A DNA stretch of 64,000 nt from Excoecaria cochinchinensis (taxonomy: Eukaryota > Streptophyta > Magnoliopsida > Malpighiales > Euphorbiaceae). Made by a program: the position numbers and the translations under genes. The stretch covers positions 168,410-232,409 of the forward strand of contig CANTUQ010000320.1 in the NCBI GenBank assembly GCA_947683425.1, read 5' to 3'. Under the pieces are notes generated by a model, which saw nothing but the letters and a program-made list of their open reading frames with translations, was not told where the DNA came from and did no database searches. Shown here piece by piece: positions 22,721 through 34,334 of this stretch (positions within the stretch are counted from its first letter, which is position 1; each line of letters begins with the position of its first letter).

Positions 22721-23406
22721 ATGCGTTGTGACCGGCAAGCTTCCAGTAGCTACTCCGATCAAGTTTTCCCGAATTATTGGACTCGGATCAAAAATTTCAT
22801 CACTTTTTACGATTTTTCGATTCTCCCTAGGGGTACCCCTAGGGAAATCCGTAAAAATTCGTCAGGTCCCGACGAGGCCAATTCTCGATGCGTTGTGACC
22901 GGCAAGCTTCCAGTAGCTACTCCGATCAAGTTTTCCCGAATTATTGGACTCGGATACAAAATCTCACCACTTTTTACGATTTTTTGATTCTCCCTAGGGG
23001 TACCCCTAGGGAAATCCGTAAAAATTCGTCAGGTCCCGACGAGGCCAATTCTCGATGCGTTGTGACCGGTAAGCTTCCAGTAGCTACTCCGATCAAGTTT
23101 TCCCGAATTATTGGACTAGGATCCAAAATTTGACCACTTTTGACGATTTTTCGATTCTGGTAATTTTCCCTAGGGGTAACCCTAGGGAAATCCGTAAAAA
23201 TTCGTCAGGTCCCGACGAGGCCAATTCTCGATGCGTTGTGACCGGCAAGCTTCCAGTAGCTACTCCGATAAAGTTTTCCCGAATTGTTGGACTCGGATCA
23301 AAAATTTCAACACTTTTTACGATTTTTCGATTCTGGTGATTTTCCCTAGGGGTACCCCTAGGGAAATCCGTAAAAATTCGTCAGGTCCCGACGAGACCAA
23401 TTCTTG
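22721..23406 (+). repeat. Family C HOR, partial copy 4
   Basis: Four monomers (22721, 22888, 23055, 23231) repeat the start of the C unit, including GGTAAGCTT and GGACTAGGATCC. The array then passes into D-type monomers with TTTCCTAGGGGTATCCC and GTCCCGTAGAGG. Confidence 0.82.
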
Positions 23407-26380
23407 ATGCATTGTGACCGGCAAGCTTCCAGTAGCTACTCCGATCAAGTTTTCCCGAATTATTGGACTCGGATCCAAAATTTCACCACTTTTTACGATT
23501 TTTTGATTCTGGTGATTTTTCCTAGGGGTATCCCTAGGGAAATCCGTAAAAATTCGTCAGGTCCCGTAGAGGCCAATTCTCGATGCGTTGTGACCGGCAA
23601 GCTTCCAGTAGCTACTCCGATAAAGTTTTCCCGAATTGTTGGACTCGGATCAAAAATTTCACCACTTTTTACGATTTTTCGATCCTCCCTAGGGGTACCC
23701 CTAGGAAAATCCGTAAAAATTCATCAGATCCCGACGAGGCCAATTCTCGATGCGTTGTGACCGGCAAGCTTCCAGTAGCTACTCCGATCAAGTTTTCCCG
23801 AATTATTGGACTCTGATCCAAAATTTCACCACTTTTTACGATTTTTCGATTCTGGTGATTTTCCCTAGGGGTACCCCTAGGGAAATACGTCAAAATTCGT
23901 CAGGTCCCGACGAGGCCAATTCTCAATGCGTTGTGACCGGCAAGCTTCCAGTAGCTACTCCGATCAAGTTTTCCCGAATTATTGGACTCGGATACAAAAT
24001 CTCACCACTTTTTACGATTTTTCGATTCTCCCTAGGGGTACCCCTAGGGAAATCCGTAAAAATTCGTCAGGTTCCGACGAGGCCAATTCTCGATGCGTTG
24101 TGACCGGTAAGCTTCCAGTAGCTACTCCGATCAAGTTTTCCCGAATTATTGGACTCGGATCAAAAATTTCACCACTTTTTACGATTTTTCGATTCTGGTG
24201 ATTTTTCCTAGGGGTAACCCTAGGGAAATCCGTAAAAATTCGTCAGGTCCCGACGAGGCCAATTCTCGTTGCGTTGTGACCGGCAAGCTTCCAGTAGCTA
24301 CTCCGATAAAGTTTTCCCGAATTATTGGACTCGGATCAAAAATTTCACCACTTTTTACGATTTTTCGATTCTGGTGATTTTTCCTAGGGGTACCCCTAGG
24401 GAAATCCGTAAAAATTCGTCAGGTCCCGACGAGACCAATTCTTGATGCGTTGTGACCGGCAAGCTTCCAGTAGCTACTCCGATCAAGTTTTCCCGAATTA
24501 TTGGACTCGGATCCAAAATTTCACCACTCTTTACGATTTTTCGATTCTGGTGATTTTCCCTAGGGGTCCCCCTGGGGAATTCCGTAAAAATTCGTCAGGT
24601 CCCGACGAGGCCAATTCTCGTTGCGTTGTGACCGGCAAGCTTCCAGTAGCTACTCCGATCAAGTTTTCCCGAATTATTGGACTCGGATCCAAAATTTCAC
24701 CACTTTTTACGATTTTTCGATTCTGGTGATTTTTCCTAGGGGTATCCTTAGGGAAATCCGTAAAAATTCGTCAGGTCCCGTAGAGGCCAATTCTCGATGC
24801 GTTGTGACCGGCAAGCTTCCAGTAGCTACTCCGATCAAGTTTTCCCGAATTATTGGACTCGGATCCTAAATTTCACCACTTTTTACGATTTTTCGATTCT
24901 AGTGATTTTCCCTAGGGGTACCCCTAGGGAAATCCGTAAAAATTCGTCAGGTCCCGACGAGGCCAATTCTCGATTCATTTTGACTGGCAAGCTTCCAGTA
25001 GCTACTCCGATCAAGTTTTCCCGAATTATTGGACTCGGATACAAAATCTCACCACTTTTTACGATTTTTCGATTCTGGTGATTTTCCCTAGGGGTACCCC
25101 TAGGGAAATCCTTAAAAATTCGTCAGGTCCCGACGAGGCCAATTCTCGATGCGTTGTGACCGGCAAGCTTCCAGAAACTTCTCCGATCAAGTTTTCCCGA
25201 ATTATTGGACTCGGATCAAAAATTTCACCACTTTTTACGATTTTTCGATTCTGGTGATTTTCCCTAGGGGTACCCCTAGGGAAATCCGTAAAAATTCGTC
25301 AGGTCCAGACGAGGCAAATTCTCGATGCATTGTGACCGGCAAGCTTCTAGTAGCTACTCCGATCAAGTTTTCCCGAATTATTGGACTCGGATCCAAAATT
25401 TCACCACTTTTTACGATTTTTCGATTCTGGTGATTTTCCCTAGGTCTCCCCCTAGGGAAATCCGTAAAAATTCGTCAGGTCCCGACGAGGCCAATTCTCG
25501 ATGCGTTGTGACCGGTAAGCTTCCAGTAGCTACTCCGATCAAGTTTTCCCGAATTATTGGACTCGGATCCAAAATTTGACCACTTTTTACGATTTTTCGA
25601 TTCTGGTAATTTTCCCTAGGGGTAACCCTAGGGAAATCCGTAAAAATTCGTAAGGTCCCGACGAGGCCAATTCTCGATGCGTTGTGACCGGCAAGCTTCC
25701 AGTAGCTACTCCGATAAAGTTTTCCCGAATTGTTGGACTCGGATCAAAAATTTCAACACTTTTTACGATTTTTCGATTCTGGTGATTTTCCCTAGGGGTA
25801 CCCCTAGGGAAATCCGTAAAAATTCGTCAGGTCCCGACGAGACCAATTCTTGATGCATTGTGACCGGCAAGCTTCCAGTAGCTACTCCGATCAAGTTTTC
25901 CCGAATTATTGGACTCGGATCCAAAATTTCACCACTTTTTACGATTTTTCGATTCTGGTGATTTTCCCTAGGTCTCCCCCTAGGGAAATCCGTAAAAATT
26001 CGTCAGGTCCCGACGAGGCCAATTCTCGATGCGTTGTGACCGGTAAGCTTCCAGTAGCTACTCCGATCAAGTTTTCCCGAATTATTGGACTCGGATCCAA
26101 AATTTGACCACTTTTTACGATTTTTCGATTCTGGTAATTTTCCCTAGGGGTAACCCTAGGGAAATCCGTAAAAATTCGTAAGGTCCCGACGAGGCCAATT
26201 CTCGATGCGTTGTGACCGGCAAGCTTCCAGTAGCTACTCCGATAAAGTTTTCCCGAATTGTTGGACTCGGATCAAAAATTTCAACACTTTTTACGATTTT
26301 TCGATTCTGGTGATTTTCCCTAGGGGTACCCCTAGGGAAATCCGTAAAAATTCGTCAGGTCCCGACGAGACCAATTCTTG
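23407..26380 (+). repeat. Family D HOR, 2,974-bp 17-monomer unit, copy 1
   Basis: Fifteen 176-bp and two 167-bp monomers. Markers in order: GTCCCGTAGAGG, ATACGTCAAAATTCG, TTCTCAATG, CCACTCTTTACG, TATCCTTAGGG, GGATCCTAAATTT, CTCGATTCATTTTGACTGG, CCAGAAACTTCTCC, AGGTCCAGACGAGG and CTAGGTCTCCCCC. From about 23690 to 25453 the sequence recurs at +2,974 with no difference noticed by eye. The first monomers differ more (GATAAAG/GAATTGTTGG against GATCAAG/GAATTATTGG). Confidence 0.88.
25325..26380 (+). repeat. Tandem pair of 528-bp trimers within D copy 1
   Basis: Monomers 25325-25852 and 25853-26380 share the sequence CTAGGTCTCCCCC, GGTAAGCTT with CCAAAATTTGACC, then TTCGTAAGGTCCC, GATAAAG, GAATTGTTGG and TTTCAACAC. 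D copy 2 has no such trimer. The trimer resembles part of the C unit (19776-20303), so it was probably imported or retained from C. Confidence 0.8.
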
Positions 26381-28430
26381 ATGCATTGTGACCGGCAAGC
26401 TTCCAGTAGCTACTCCGATCAAGTTTTCCCGAATTATTGGACTCGGATCCAAAATTTCACCACTTTTTACGATTTTTTGATTCTGGTGATTTTTCCTAGG
26501 GGTATCCCTAGGGAAATCCGTAAAAATTCGTCAGGTCCCGTAGAGGCCAATTCTCGATGCGTTGTGACCGGCAAGCTTCCAGAAGCTACTCCGATCAAGT
26601 TTTCCCGAATTATTGGACTCGGATCAAAAATTTCACCACGTTTTACGATTTTTCGATCCTCCCTAGGGGTACCCCTAGGAAAATCCGTAAAAATTCATCA
26701 GATCCCGACGAGGCCAATTCTCGATGCGTTGTGACCGGCAAGCTTCCAGTAGCTACTCCGATCAAGTTTTCCCGAATTATTGGACTCTGATCCAAAATTT
26801 CACCACTTTTTACGATTTTTCGATTCTGGTGATTTTCCCTAGGGGTACCCCTAGGGAAATACGTCAAAATTCGTCAGGTCCCGACGAGGCCAATTCTCAA
26901 TGCGTTGTGACCGGCAAGCTTCCAGTAGCTACTCCGATCAAGTTTTCCCGAATTATTGGACTCGGATACAAAATCTCACCACTTTTTACGATTTTTCGAT
27001 TCTCCCTAGGGGTACCCCTAGGGAAATCCGTAAAAATTCGTCAGGTTCCGACGAGGCCAATTCTCGATGCGTTGTGACCGGTAAGCTTCCAGTAGCTACT
27101 CCGATCAAGTTTTCCCGAATTATTGGACTCGGATCAAAAATTTCACCACTTTTTACGATTTTTCGATTCTGGTGATTTTTCCTAGGGGTAACCCTAGGGA
27201 AATCCGTAAAAATTCGTCAGGTCCCGACGAGGCCAATTCTCGTTGCGTTGTGACCGGCAAGCTTCCAGTAGCTACTCCGATAAAGTTTTCCCGAATTATT
27301 GGACTCGGATCAAAAATTTCACCACTTTTTACGATTTTTCGATTCTGGTGATTTTTCCTAGGGGTACCCCTAGGGAAATCCGTAAAAATTCGTCAGGTCC
27401 CGACGAGACCAATTCTTGATGCGTTGTGACCGGCAAGCTTCCAGTAGCTACTCCGATCAAGTTTTCCCGAATTATTGGACTCGGATCCAAAATTTCACCA
27501 CTCTTTACGATTTTTCGATTCTGGTGATTTTCCCTAGGGGTCCCCCTGGGGAATTCCGTAAAAATTCGTCAGGTCCCGACGAGGCCAATTCTCGTTGCGT
27601 TGTGACCGGCAAGCTTCCAGTAGCTACTCCGATCAAGTTTTCCCGAATTATTGGACTCGGATCCAAAATTTCACCACTTTTTACGATTTTTCGATTCTGG
27701 TGATTTTTCCTAGGGGTATCCTTAGGGAAATCCGTAAAAATTCGTCAGGTCCCGTAGAGGCCAATTCTCGATGCGTTGTGACCGGCAAGCTTCCAGTAGC
27801 TACTCCGATCAAGTTTTCCCGAATTATTGGACTCGGATCCTAAATTTCACCACTTTTTACGATTTTTCGATTCTAGTGATTTTCCCTAGGGGTACCCCTA
27901 GGGAAATCCGTAAAAATTCGTCAGGTCCCGACGAGGCCAATTCTCGATTCATTTTGACTGGCAAGCTTCCAGTAGCTACTCCGATCAAGTTTTCCCGAAT
28001 TATTGGACTCGGATACAAAATCTCACCACTTTTTACGATTTTTCGATTCTGGTGATTTTCCCTAGGGGTACCCCTAGGGAAATCCTTAAAAATTCGTCAG
28101 GTCCCGACGAGGCCAATTCTCGATGCGTTGTGACCGGCAAGCTTCCAGAAACTTCTCCGATCAAGTTTTCCCGAATTATTGGACTCGGATCAAAAATTTC
28201 ACCACTTTTTACGATTTTTCGATTCTGGTGATTTTCCCTAGGGGTACCCCTAGGGAAATCCGTAAAAATTCGTCAGGTCCAGACGAGGCAAATTCTCGAT
28301 GCATTGTGACCGGCAAGCTTCTAGTAGCTACTCCGATCAAGTTTTCCCGAATTATTGGACTCGGATCCAAAATTTCACCACTTTTTACGATTTTTCGATT
28401 CTGGTGATTTTCCCTAGGTCTCCCCCTGGG
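26381..28430 (+). repeat. Family D HOR, copy 2 (truncated)
   Basis: It repeats copy 1 at an offset of 2,974 bp up to about 28427. Copy 1 there continues CTAGGGAAATCC, while this copy has CTGGGGAATTCC. The final two trimers of copy 1 are replaced by GGAATTCC-type monomers. Confidence 0.87.
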
Positions 28431-30379
28431 GAATTCCGTAAAAATTCGTCAGGTCCCGACGAGGCAAATTCTCGTTGTGTTGTGACCGGCAAGCTTCCAG
28501 TAGCTACTCCGATCAAGTTTTCCCGAATTATTGGACTCGGATCCAAAATTTCAACACTTTTTACGATTTTTCGATTCTGGTGATTTTCCCTAGGGGTCCC
28601 CCTGGGAAATTACGTAAAAATTCGTCAGGTCCCGACGAGGCCAATTCTCATTGCGTTGTGACCGGCAAGCTTCCAGTAGCTACTCCGATCAAGTTTTCCC
28701 GAATTATTGGACTCGGATCCAAAATTTCACCACTTTTTACGATTTTTCGATTCTGGTGATTTTTCCTAGGGGTATCCCTAGGAAAATCCGTAAAAATTCG
28801 TCAGGTCCCGTAGAGGCAAATTCTCGATGCGTTGTGACCGGCAAGCTTCCAGTAGCTACTCCGATCAAGTTTTCCCGAATTATTGGACTCGGATCAAAAA
28901 TTTCACCACTTTTTACGATTTTTCGATTCTCCCTAGGGGTACCCCTAGGAAAATCCGTAAAAATTCATCAGGTCCCGACGAGGCCAATTCTCGATGCGTT
29001 GTGACCGGCAAGCTTCCAGTAGCTACTCCGATCAAGTTTTCCCGAATTATTGGACTCTGATCCAAAATTTCACCACTTTTTACGATTTTTCGATTCTGGT
29101 GATTTTCCCTAGGGGTACCCCTAGGGAAATCCGTCAAAATTCGTCAAGTCCCGACGAGGCCAATTCTCAATGCGTTGTGACCGGCAAGCTTCCAGTAGCT
29201 ACTCCGATCAAGTTTTCCCGAATTATTGGACTCGGATACAAAATCTCACCACTTTTTACGATTTTTCGATTCTCCCTAGGGGTACCCATAGGGAAATCCG
29301 TAAAAATTCTTCAGGTCCCGACGAGGCCAATTCTCGATGCGTTGTGACCGGTAAGCTTCCAGTAGCTACTCCGATCAAGTTTTCCCGAATTATTGGACTA
29401 GGATCCAAAATTTCACCACTTTTGACGATTTTTCGATTCTGGTGATTTTCCTTGGGGTAACCCTAGGGAAATCCGTAAAAATTCGTCACGTTCCGACGAG
29501 GCCAATTCTCGATGCGTTGTGACCGGTAAGCTTCCAGTAGCTACTCCGATCAAGTTTTCCCGAATTATTGGACTCGGATCAAAAATTTCACCACTTTTTA
29601 CAATTTTTCGATTCTGGTGATTTTTCCTAGGGGTAACCCTAGGGAAATCCGTAAAAATTCGTCAGGTCCCGACGAGGCCAATTCTCGTTGCGTTGTGACC
29701 GGCAAGCTTCCAGTAGCTACTCCGATAAAGTTTTCCCGAATTATTGGACTCGTTTCCAAAATTTCACCACTTTTTACGATTTTTCGATTCTCCCTAGGGG
29801 TACCCCTAGGGAAATCCGTAAAAATTCGTCAGGTCCCGCCGAGGCCAATTCTCGATGCGTTGTGACTGGCAAGCTTCCATTAGCTACTCAGATCAAGTTT
29901 TTCCGAATTATTGGACTCGGATACAAAATTTCACCACTTTTTACGATTTTTCGATTCTGGTGATTTTCCCTAGGGGTACCCCTAGGAAAATCCTTAAAAA
30001 TTCGTCAGGTCCCGACGAGGCCAATTCTCGATGCGTTGTGACCGGCAAGCTTCCAGTTGCTACTCCGATAAAGTTTTCCCGAATTATTGGACTCGGATCA
30101 AAAATTTCACCACTTTTTACGATTATTCGATTCTCCCTAGGGTACCCCTAGGAAAATCCGTAAAAATTCATCAGGTCCCGACGAGGCCAATTCTCGATGC
30201 GTTGTGACCGGCAAGCTTCCAGTAGCTACTCCGATCAAGTTTTCCCGAATTATTGGACTCGGATCAAAAATTTCACCACTTTTTATGATTTTTCGATCCT
30301 CCCTAGGGGTACCCCTCCCTAGGGGTACCCCTAGGAAAATCCGTAAAAATTCATCAGGTCCCGACGAGGCCAATTCTCG
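28431..30379 (+). repeat. Mosaic of D-, A- and C-type monomers
   Basis: Monomers 28475-29512 carry CTGGGAAATTACG, TATCCCTAGGAAAATCC, CCGTCAAAATTCG and TTCTCAATG (D-like). A 175-bp monomer has CCTTGGGGTAACC near 29450. From 29688, CCCGCCGAGG, GACTGGCAAG/CCATTAG and CCTTAAAA follow, the A order. The closing 166-bp monomer then leads into the palindrome-duplication monomer. Confidence 0.75.
30301..30332 (+). repeat. Tandem duplication of 16 bp within the palindrome
   Basis: CCCTAGGGGTACCCCT is present twice in direct succession and followed by AGGAAAATCC. The monomer 30197-30379 is therefore 183 bp (167 + 16). There are two KpnI centres 16 bp apart. I saw no second example in the window. Confidence 0.93.
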
Positions 30380-33300
30380 ATGCGTTGTGACCGGCAAGCT
30401 TCCAGTAGCTACTCCGATCAAGTTTTCCCGAATTATTGGACTCGGATCAAAAATTTCACCACTTTTTACGATTTTTCGATTCTCCCTAGGGGTACCCCTA
30501 GGGAAATCCGTAAAAATTCGTCAGGTCCCGACGAGGCCAATTCTCGATGCGTTGTGACCGGCAAGCTTCCAGTAGCTACTCCGATCAAGTTTTCCCGAAT
30601 TATTGGACTCGGATACAAAATCTCACCACTTTTTACGATTTTTTGATTCTCCCTAGGGGTACCCCTAGGGAAATCAGTAAAAATTCGTCAGGTCCCGACG
30701 AGGCCAATTCTCGATGCGTTGTGACCGGTAAGCTTCCAGTAGCTACTCCGATCAAGTTTTCCCGAATTATTGGACTAGGATCCAAAATTTCACCACTTTT
30801 GACGATTTTTCGATTCTGGTAATTTTCCCTAGGGGTAACCCTAGGGAAATCCGTAAAAATTCGTCAGGTCCCGACGAGGCCAATTCTCGATGCGTTGTGA
30901 CCGGCAAGCTTCCAGTAGCTACTCCGATAAAGTTTTCCCGAATTGTTGGACTCGGATCAAAAATTTCAACACTTTTTACGATTTTTCGATTCTGGTGATT
31001 TTCCCTAGGGGTACCCCTAGGGAAATCCGTAAAAATTCGTCAGGTCCCGACGAGACCAATTCTTGATGCGTTGTGACCGGCAAGCTTCCAGTAGCTACTC
31101 CGATCAAGTTTTCCCGAATTATTGGACTCGGATCCAAAATTTCACCACTTTTTTACGATTTTTCGATTCTGGTGATTTTCCTAGGGGTCCCCCTGGGGAA
31201 TTCCGTAAAAATTCGTCAGGTCCCGACGAGGCCAATTCTCGTTGCGTTGTGACCGGCAAGCTTCCAGTAGCTACTCCGATCAAGTTTTCCCGAATTATTG
31301 GACTCGGATCCAAAATTTCACCACTTTTTACGATTTTTTCGATTCTGGTGATTTTTCCTAGGGGTATCCCTAGGGAAATCCGTAAAAATTCGTCAGGTCC
31401 CGTAGAGGCCAATTCTCGATGCGTTGTGACGGCAAGCTTCCAGTAGCTACTCCGATCAAGTTTTCCCGAATTATTGGACTCGGATCAAAAATTTCACCAC
31501 TTTTTACGATTTTTCGATCCTCCCTAGGGGTACCCCTAGGAAAATCCGTAAAAATTCATCAGGTCCCGACGAGGCCAATTCTCGATGCGTTGTTACCGGC
31601 AAGCTTCCAGTAGCTACTCCGATCAAGTTTCCCGAATTATTGGACTCGGATCAAAAATTTCACCACTTTTTACGATTTTTCGATTCTCCCTAGGGGTACC
31701 CCTAGGGAAATCCGTAAAAATTCGTCAGGTCCCGACGAGGCCAATTCTCGATGCGTTGTGACCGGCAAGCTTCCAGTAGCTACTCCGATCAAGTTTTCCC
31801 CGAATTATTGGACTCGGATACAAAATCTCACCACTTTTTACGATTTTTGATTCTCCCTAGGGGTACCCCTAGGGAAATCAGTAAAAATTCGTCAGGTCCC
31901 GACGAGGCCAATTCTCGATGCGTTGTGACCGGTAAGCTTCCAGTAGGTACTCCGATCAAGTTTTCCCGAATTATTGGACTAGGATCCAAATTTCACCACT
32001 TTTGACGATTTTTCGATTCTGGTAATTTTCCCTAGGGGTAACCCTAGGGAAATCCGTAAAAATTCGTCAGGTCCCGACGAGGCCAATTCTCGATGCGTTG
32101 TGACCGGCAAGCTTCCAGTAGCTACTCCGATAAAGTTTCCCGAATTGTTGGACTCGGATCAAAAATTTCAACACTTTTTACGATTTTTCGATTCTGGTGA
32201 TTTTCCCTAGGGGTACCCCTAGGGAAATCCGTAAAAATTCGTCAGGTCCCGACGAGACCAATTCTTGATGCGTTGTGACCGGCAAGCTTCCAGTAGCTAC
32301 TCCGATCAAGTTTTCCCGAATTATTGGACTCGGATCCAAAATTTCACCACTTTTTACGATTTTTCGATTCTGGTGATTTTCCCTAGGGGTCCCCCTGGGG
32401 AATTCCGTAAAAATTCGTCAGGTCCCGACGAGGCCAATTCTCGTTGCGTTGTGACCGGCAAGCTTCCAGTAGCTACTCCGATCAAGTTTCCCGAATTATT
32501 GGACTCGGATCCAAAATTTCACCACTTTTTACGATTTTTCGATTCTGGTGATTTTTCCTAGGGGTATCCCTAGGGAAATCCGTAAAAATTCGTCAGGTCC
32601 GTAGAGGCCAATTCTCGATGCGTTGTGACCGGCAAGCTTCCAGTAGCTACTCCGATCAAGTTTTCCCGAATTATTGGACTCGGATCAAAATTTCACCACT
32701 TTTTACGATTTTTCGATCCTCCCTAGGGGTACCCCTAGGAAAATTCGTAAAAATTCATCAGGTCCCGACGAGGCCAATTCTCGATGCGTTGTGACCGGCA
32801 AGCTTCCAGTAGCTACTCCGATCAAGTTTTCCCGAATTGTTGGACTCGGATAAAAAATTTCACCACTTTTTACGATTTTTCGATTCTGGTGATTTTCCCT
32901 AGGGGTACCCCTAGGGAAATCCGTAAAAATTCATCAGGTCCCGACGAGACCAATTCTTGATGCGTTGTAACCGGCAAGCTTCCAGTAGCTACTCCGATCA
33001 AGTTTCCCGAATTATTGGACTCGGATCCAAAATTTCAACCACTTTTTACGATTTTTCGATTCTGGTGATTTTCCCTAGGGGTCCCCCTGGGGAATTCCGT
33101 AAAAATTCGTCAGTCCCGACGAGGCAATTCTCGTTGCGTTGTGACCGGCAAGGTTCCAGTAGCTACTCCGATCAAGTTTTCCCGAATTATTGGACTCGGA
33201 TCCAAAATTTCACCACTTTTTACGATTTTTCGATTCTGGTGATTTTTCCTAGGGTATCCCTAGGGAAATCCGTAAAAATTCGTCAGGTCCCGTAGAGGCC

Positions 33301-34334
33301 AATTCTCGATGCGTTGTGACCGGCAAGCTTCCAGAAGCTACTCCGATCAAGTTTTCCGAATTATTGGACTCGGATCAAAAATTTCACCACTTTTTACGAT
33401 TTTTCGATCCTCCCTAGGGGTACCCCTAGGAAAATCCGTAAAAATTCATCAGGTCCCGACGAGGCCAATTCTCGATGCGTTGTGACCGGCAAGCTTCCAG
33501 TAGCTACTCCGATCAAGTTTTCCCGAATTATTGGACTCTTATCCAAAATTTCACCACTTTTTACGATTTTTCGATTCTGGTGATTTTCCCTAGGGTAACC
33601 CTAGGGAAATCCGTAAGAATTCGTCAGGTCCCGACGAGGCCAATTCTCATTGCGTTGTGACCGGCAAGCTTCCAGTAGCTACTCCGATAAAGTTTTCCCG
33701 AATTATTGGACTCGGATCAAAAATTTCACCACTTTTTACGATTTTTCGATTCTGGTGATTTTCCCTAGGGGTACTCCTAGGGAAATCCGTAAAAATTCGT
33801 CAGGTCCCGACGAGACCAATTCTTGATGCGTTGTGACCGCAAGCTTCCAGTAGCTACTCCGATCAAGTTTTCCCGAATTATTGGACTCGGATCCAAAATT
33901 TCACCACTTTTTACGATTTTTCGATTCTCCCTAGGGGTACCCCTAGGGAAATCCGTAAAAATTCGTCAGGTCCCGCCGAGGCCAATTCTCGATGCGTTGT
34001 GACTGGCAAGCTTCCATTAGCTACTCAGATCAAGTTTTTCCGAATTATTGGACTCGGATACAAAATTTCACCACTTTTTACGATTTTTCGATTCTGGTGA
34101 TTTTCCCTAGGGGTACCCCTAGGAAAATCCTTAAAAATTCGTCAGGTCCCGACGAGGCCAATTCTCGATGCGTTGTGACCGGCAAGCTTCCAGTTGCTAC
34201 TCCGATCAAGTTTTCCCGAATTATTGGACTCGGATCAAAAATTTCACACACTTTTTACGATTTTTCGATTCTCCCTAGGGTACCCCTAGGAAAATCCGTA
34301 AAAATTCATCAGGTCCCGACGAGGCCAATTCTCG
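30380..34334 (+). repeat. C/D-like composite units
   Basis: A seven-monomer unit of 1,205 bp runs from 30380 to 31584: C-type opening monomers with GAAATCAGTAAAA, then GGTAAGCTT, GAGACCAATTCTTGATG, CCCCTGGGGAATTCC and GTCCCGTAGAGG. It restarts at 31585 and continues through D- and A-type monomers to 34334. Monomer length becomes erratic (about 165-176 bp) from 31143 because of small indels. Confidence 0.75.

Noticed and set aside
30204..30557. Longer frames around 30204-30557 and 31063-31446, including 117- and 127-codon ones
   Set aside because: They are lengthened only by the 16-bp palindrome duplication, adjacent 167-bp monomers or indels in the noisy tract. The content is the same satellite translation.
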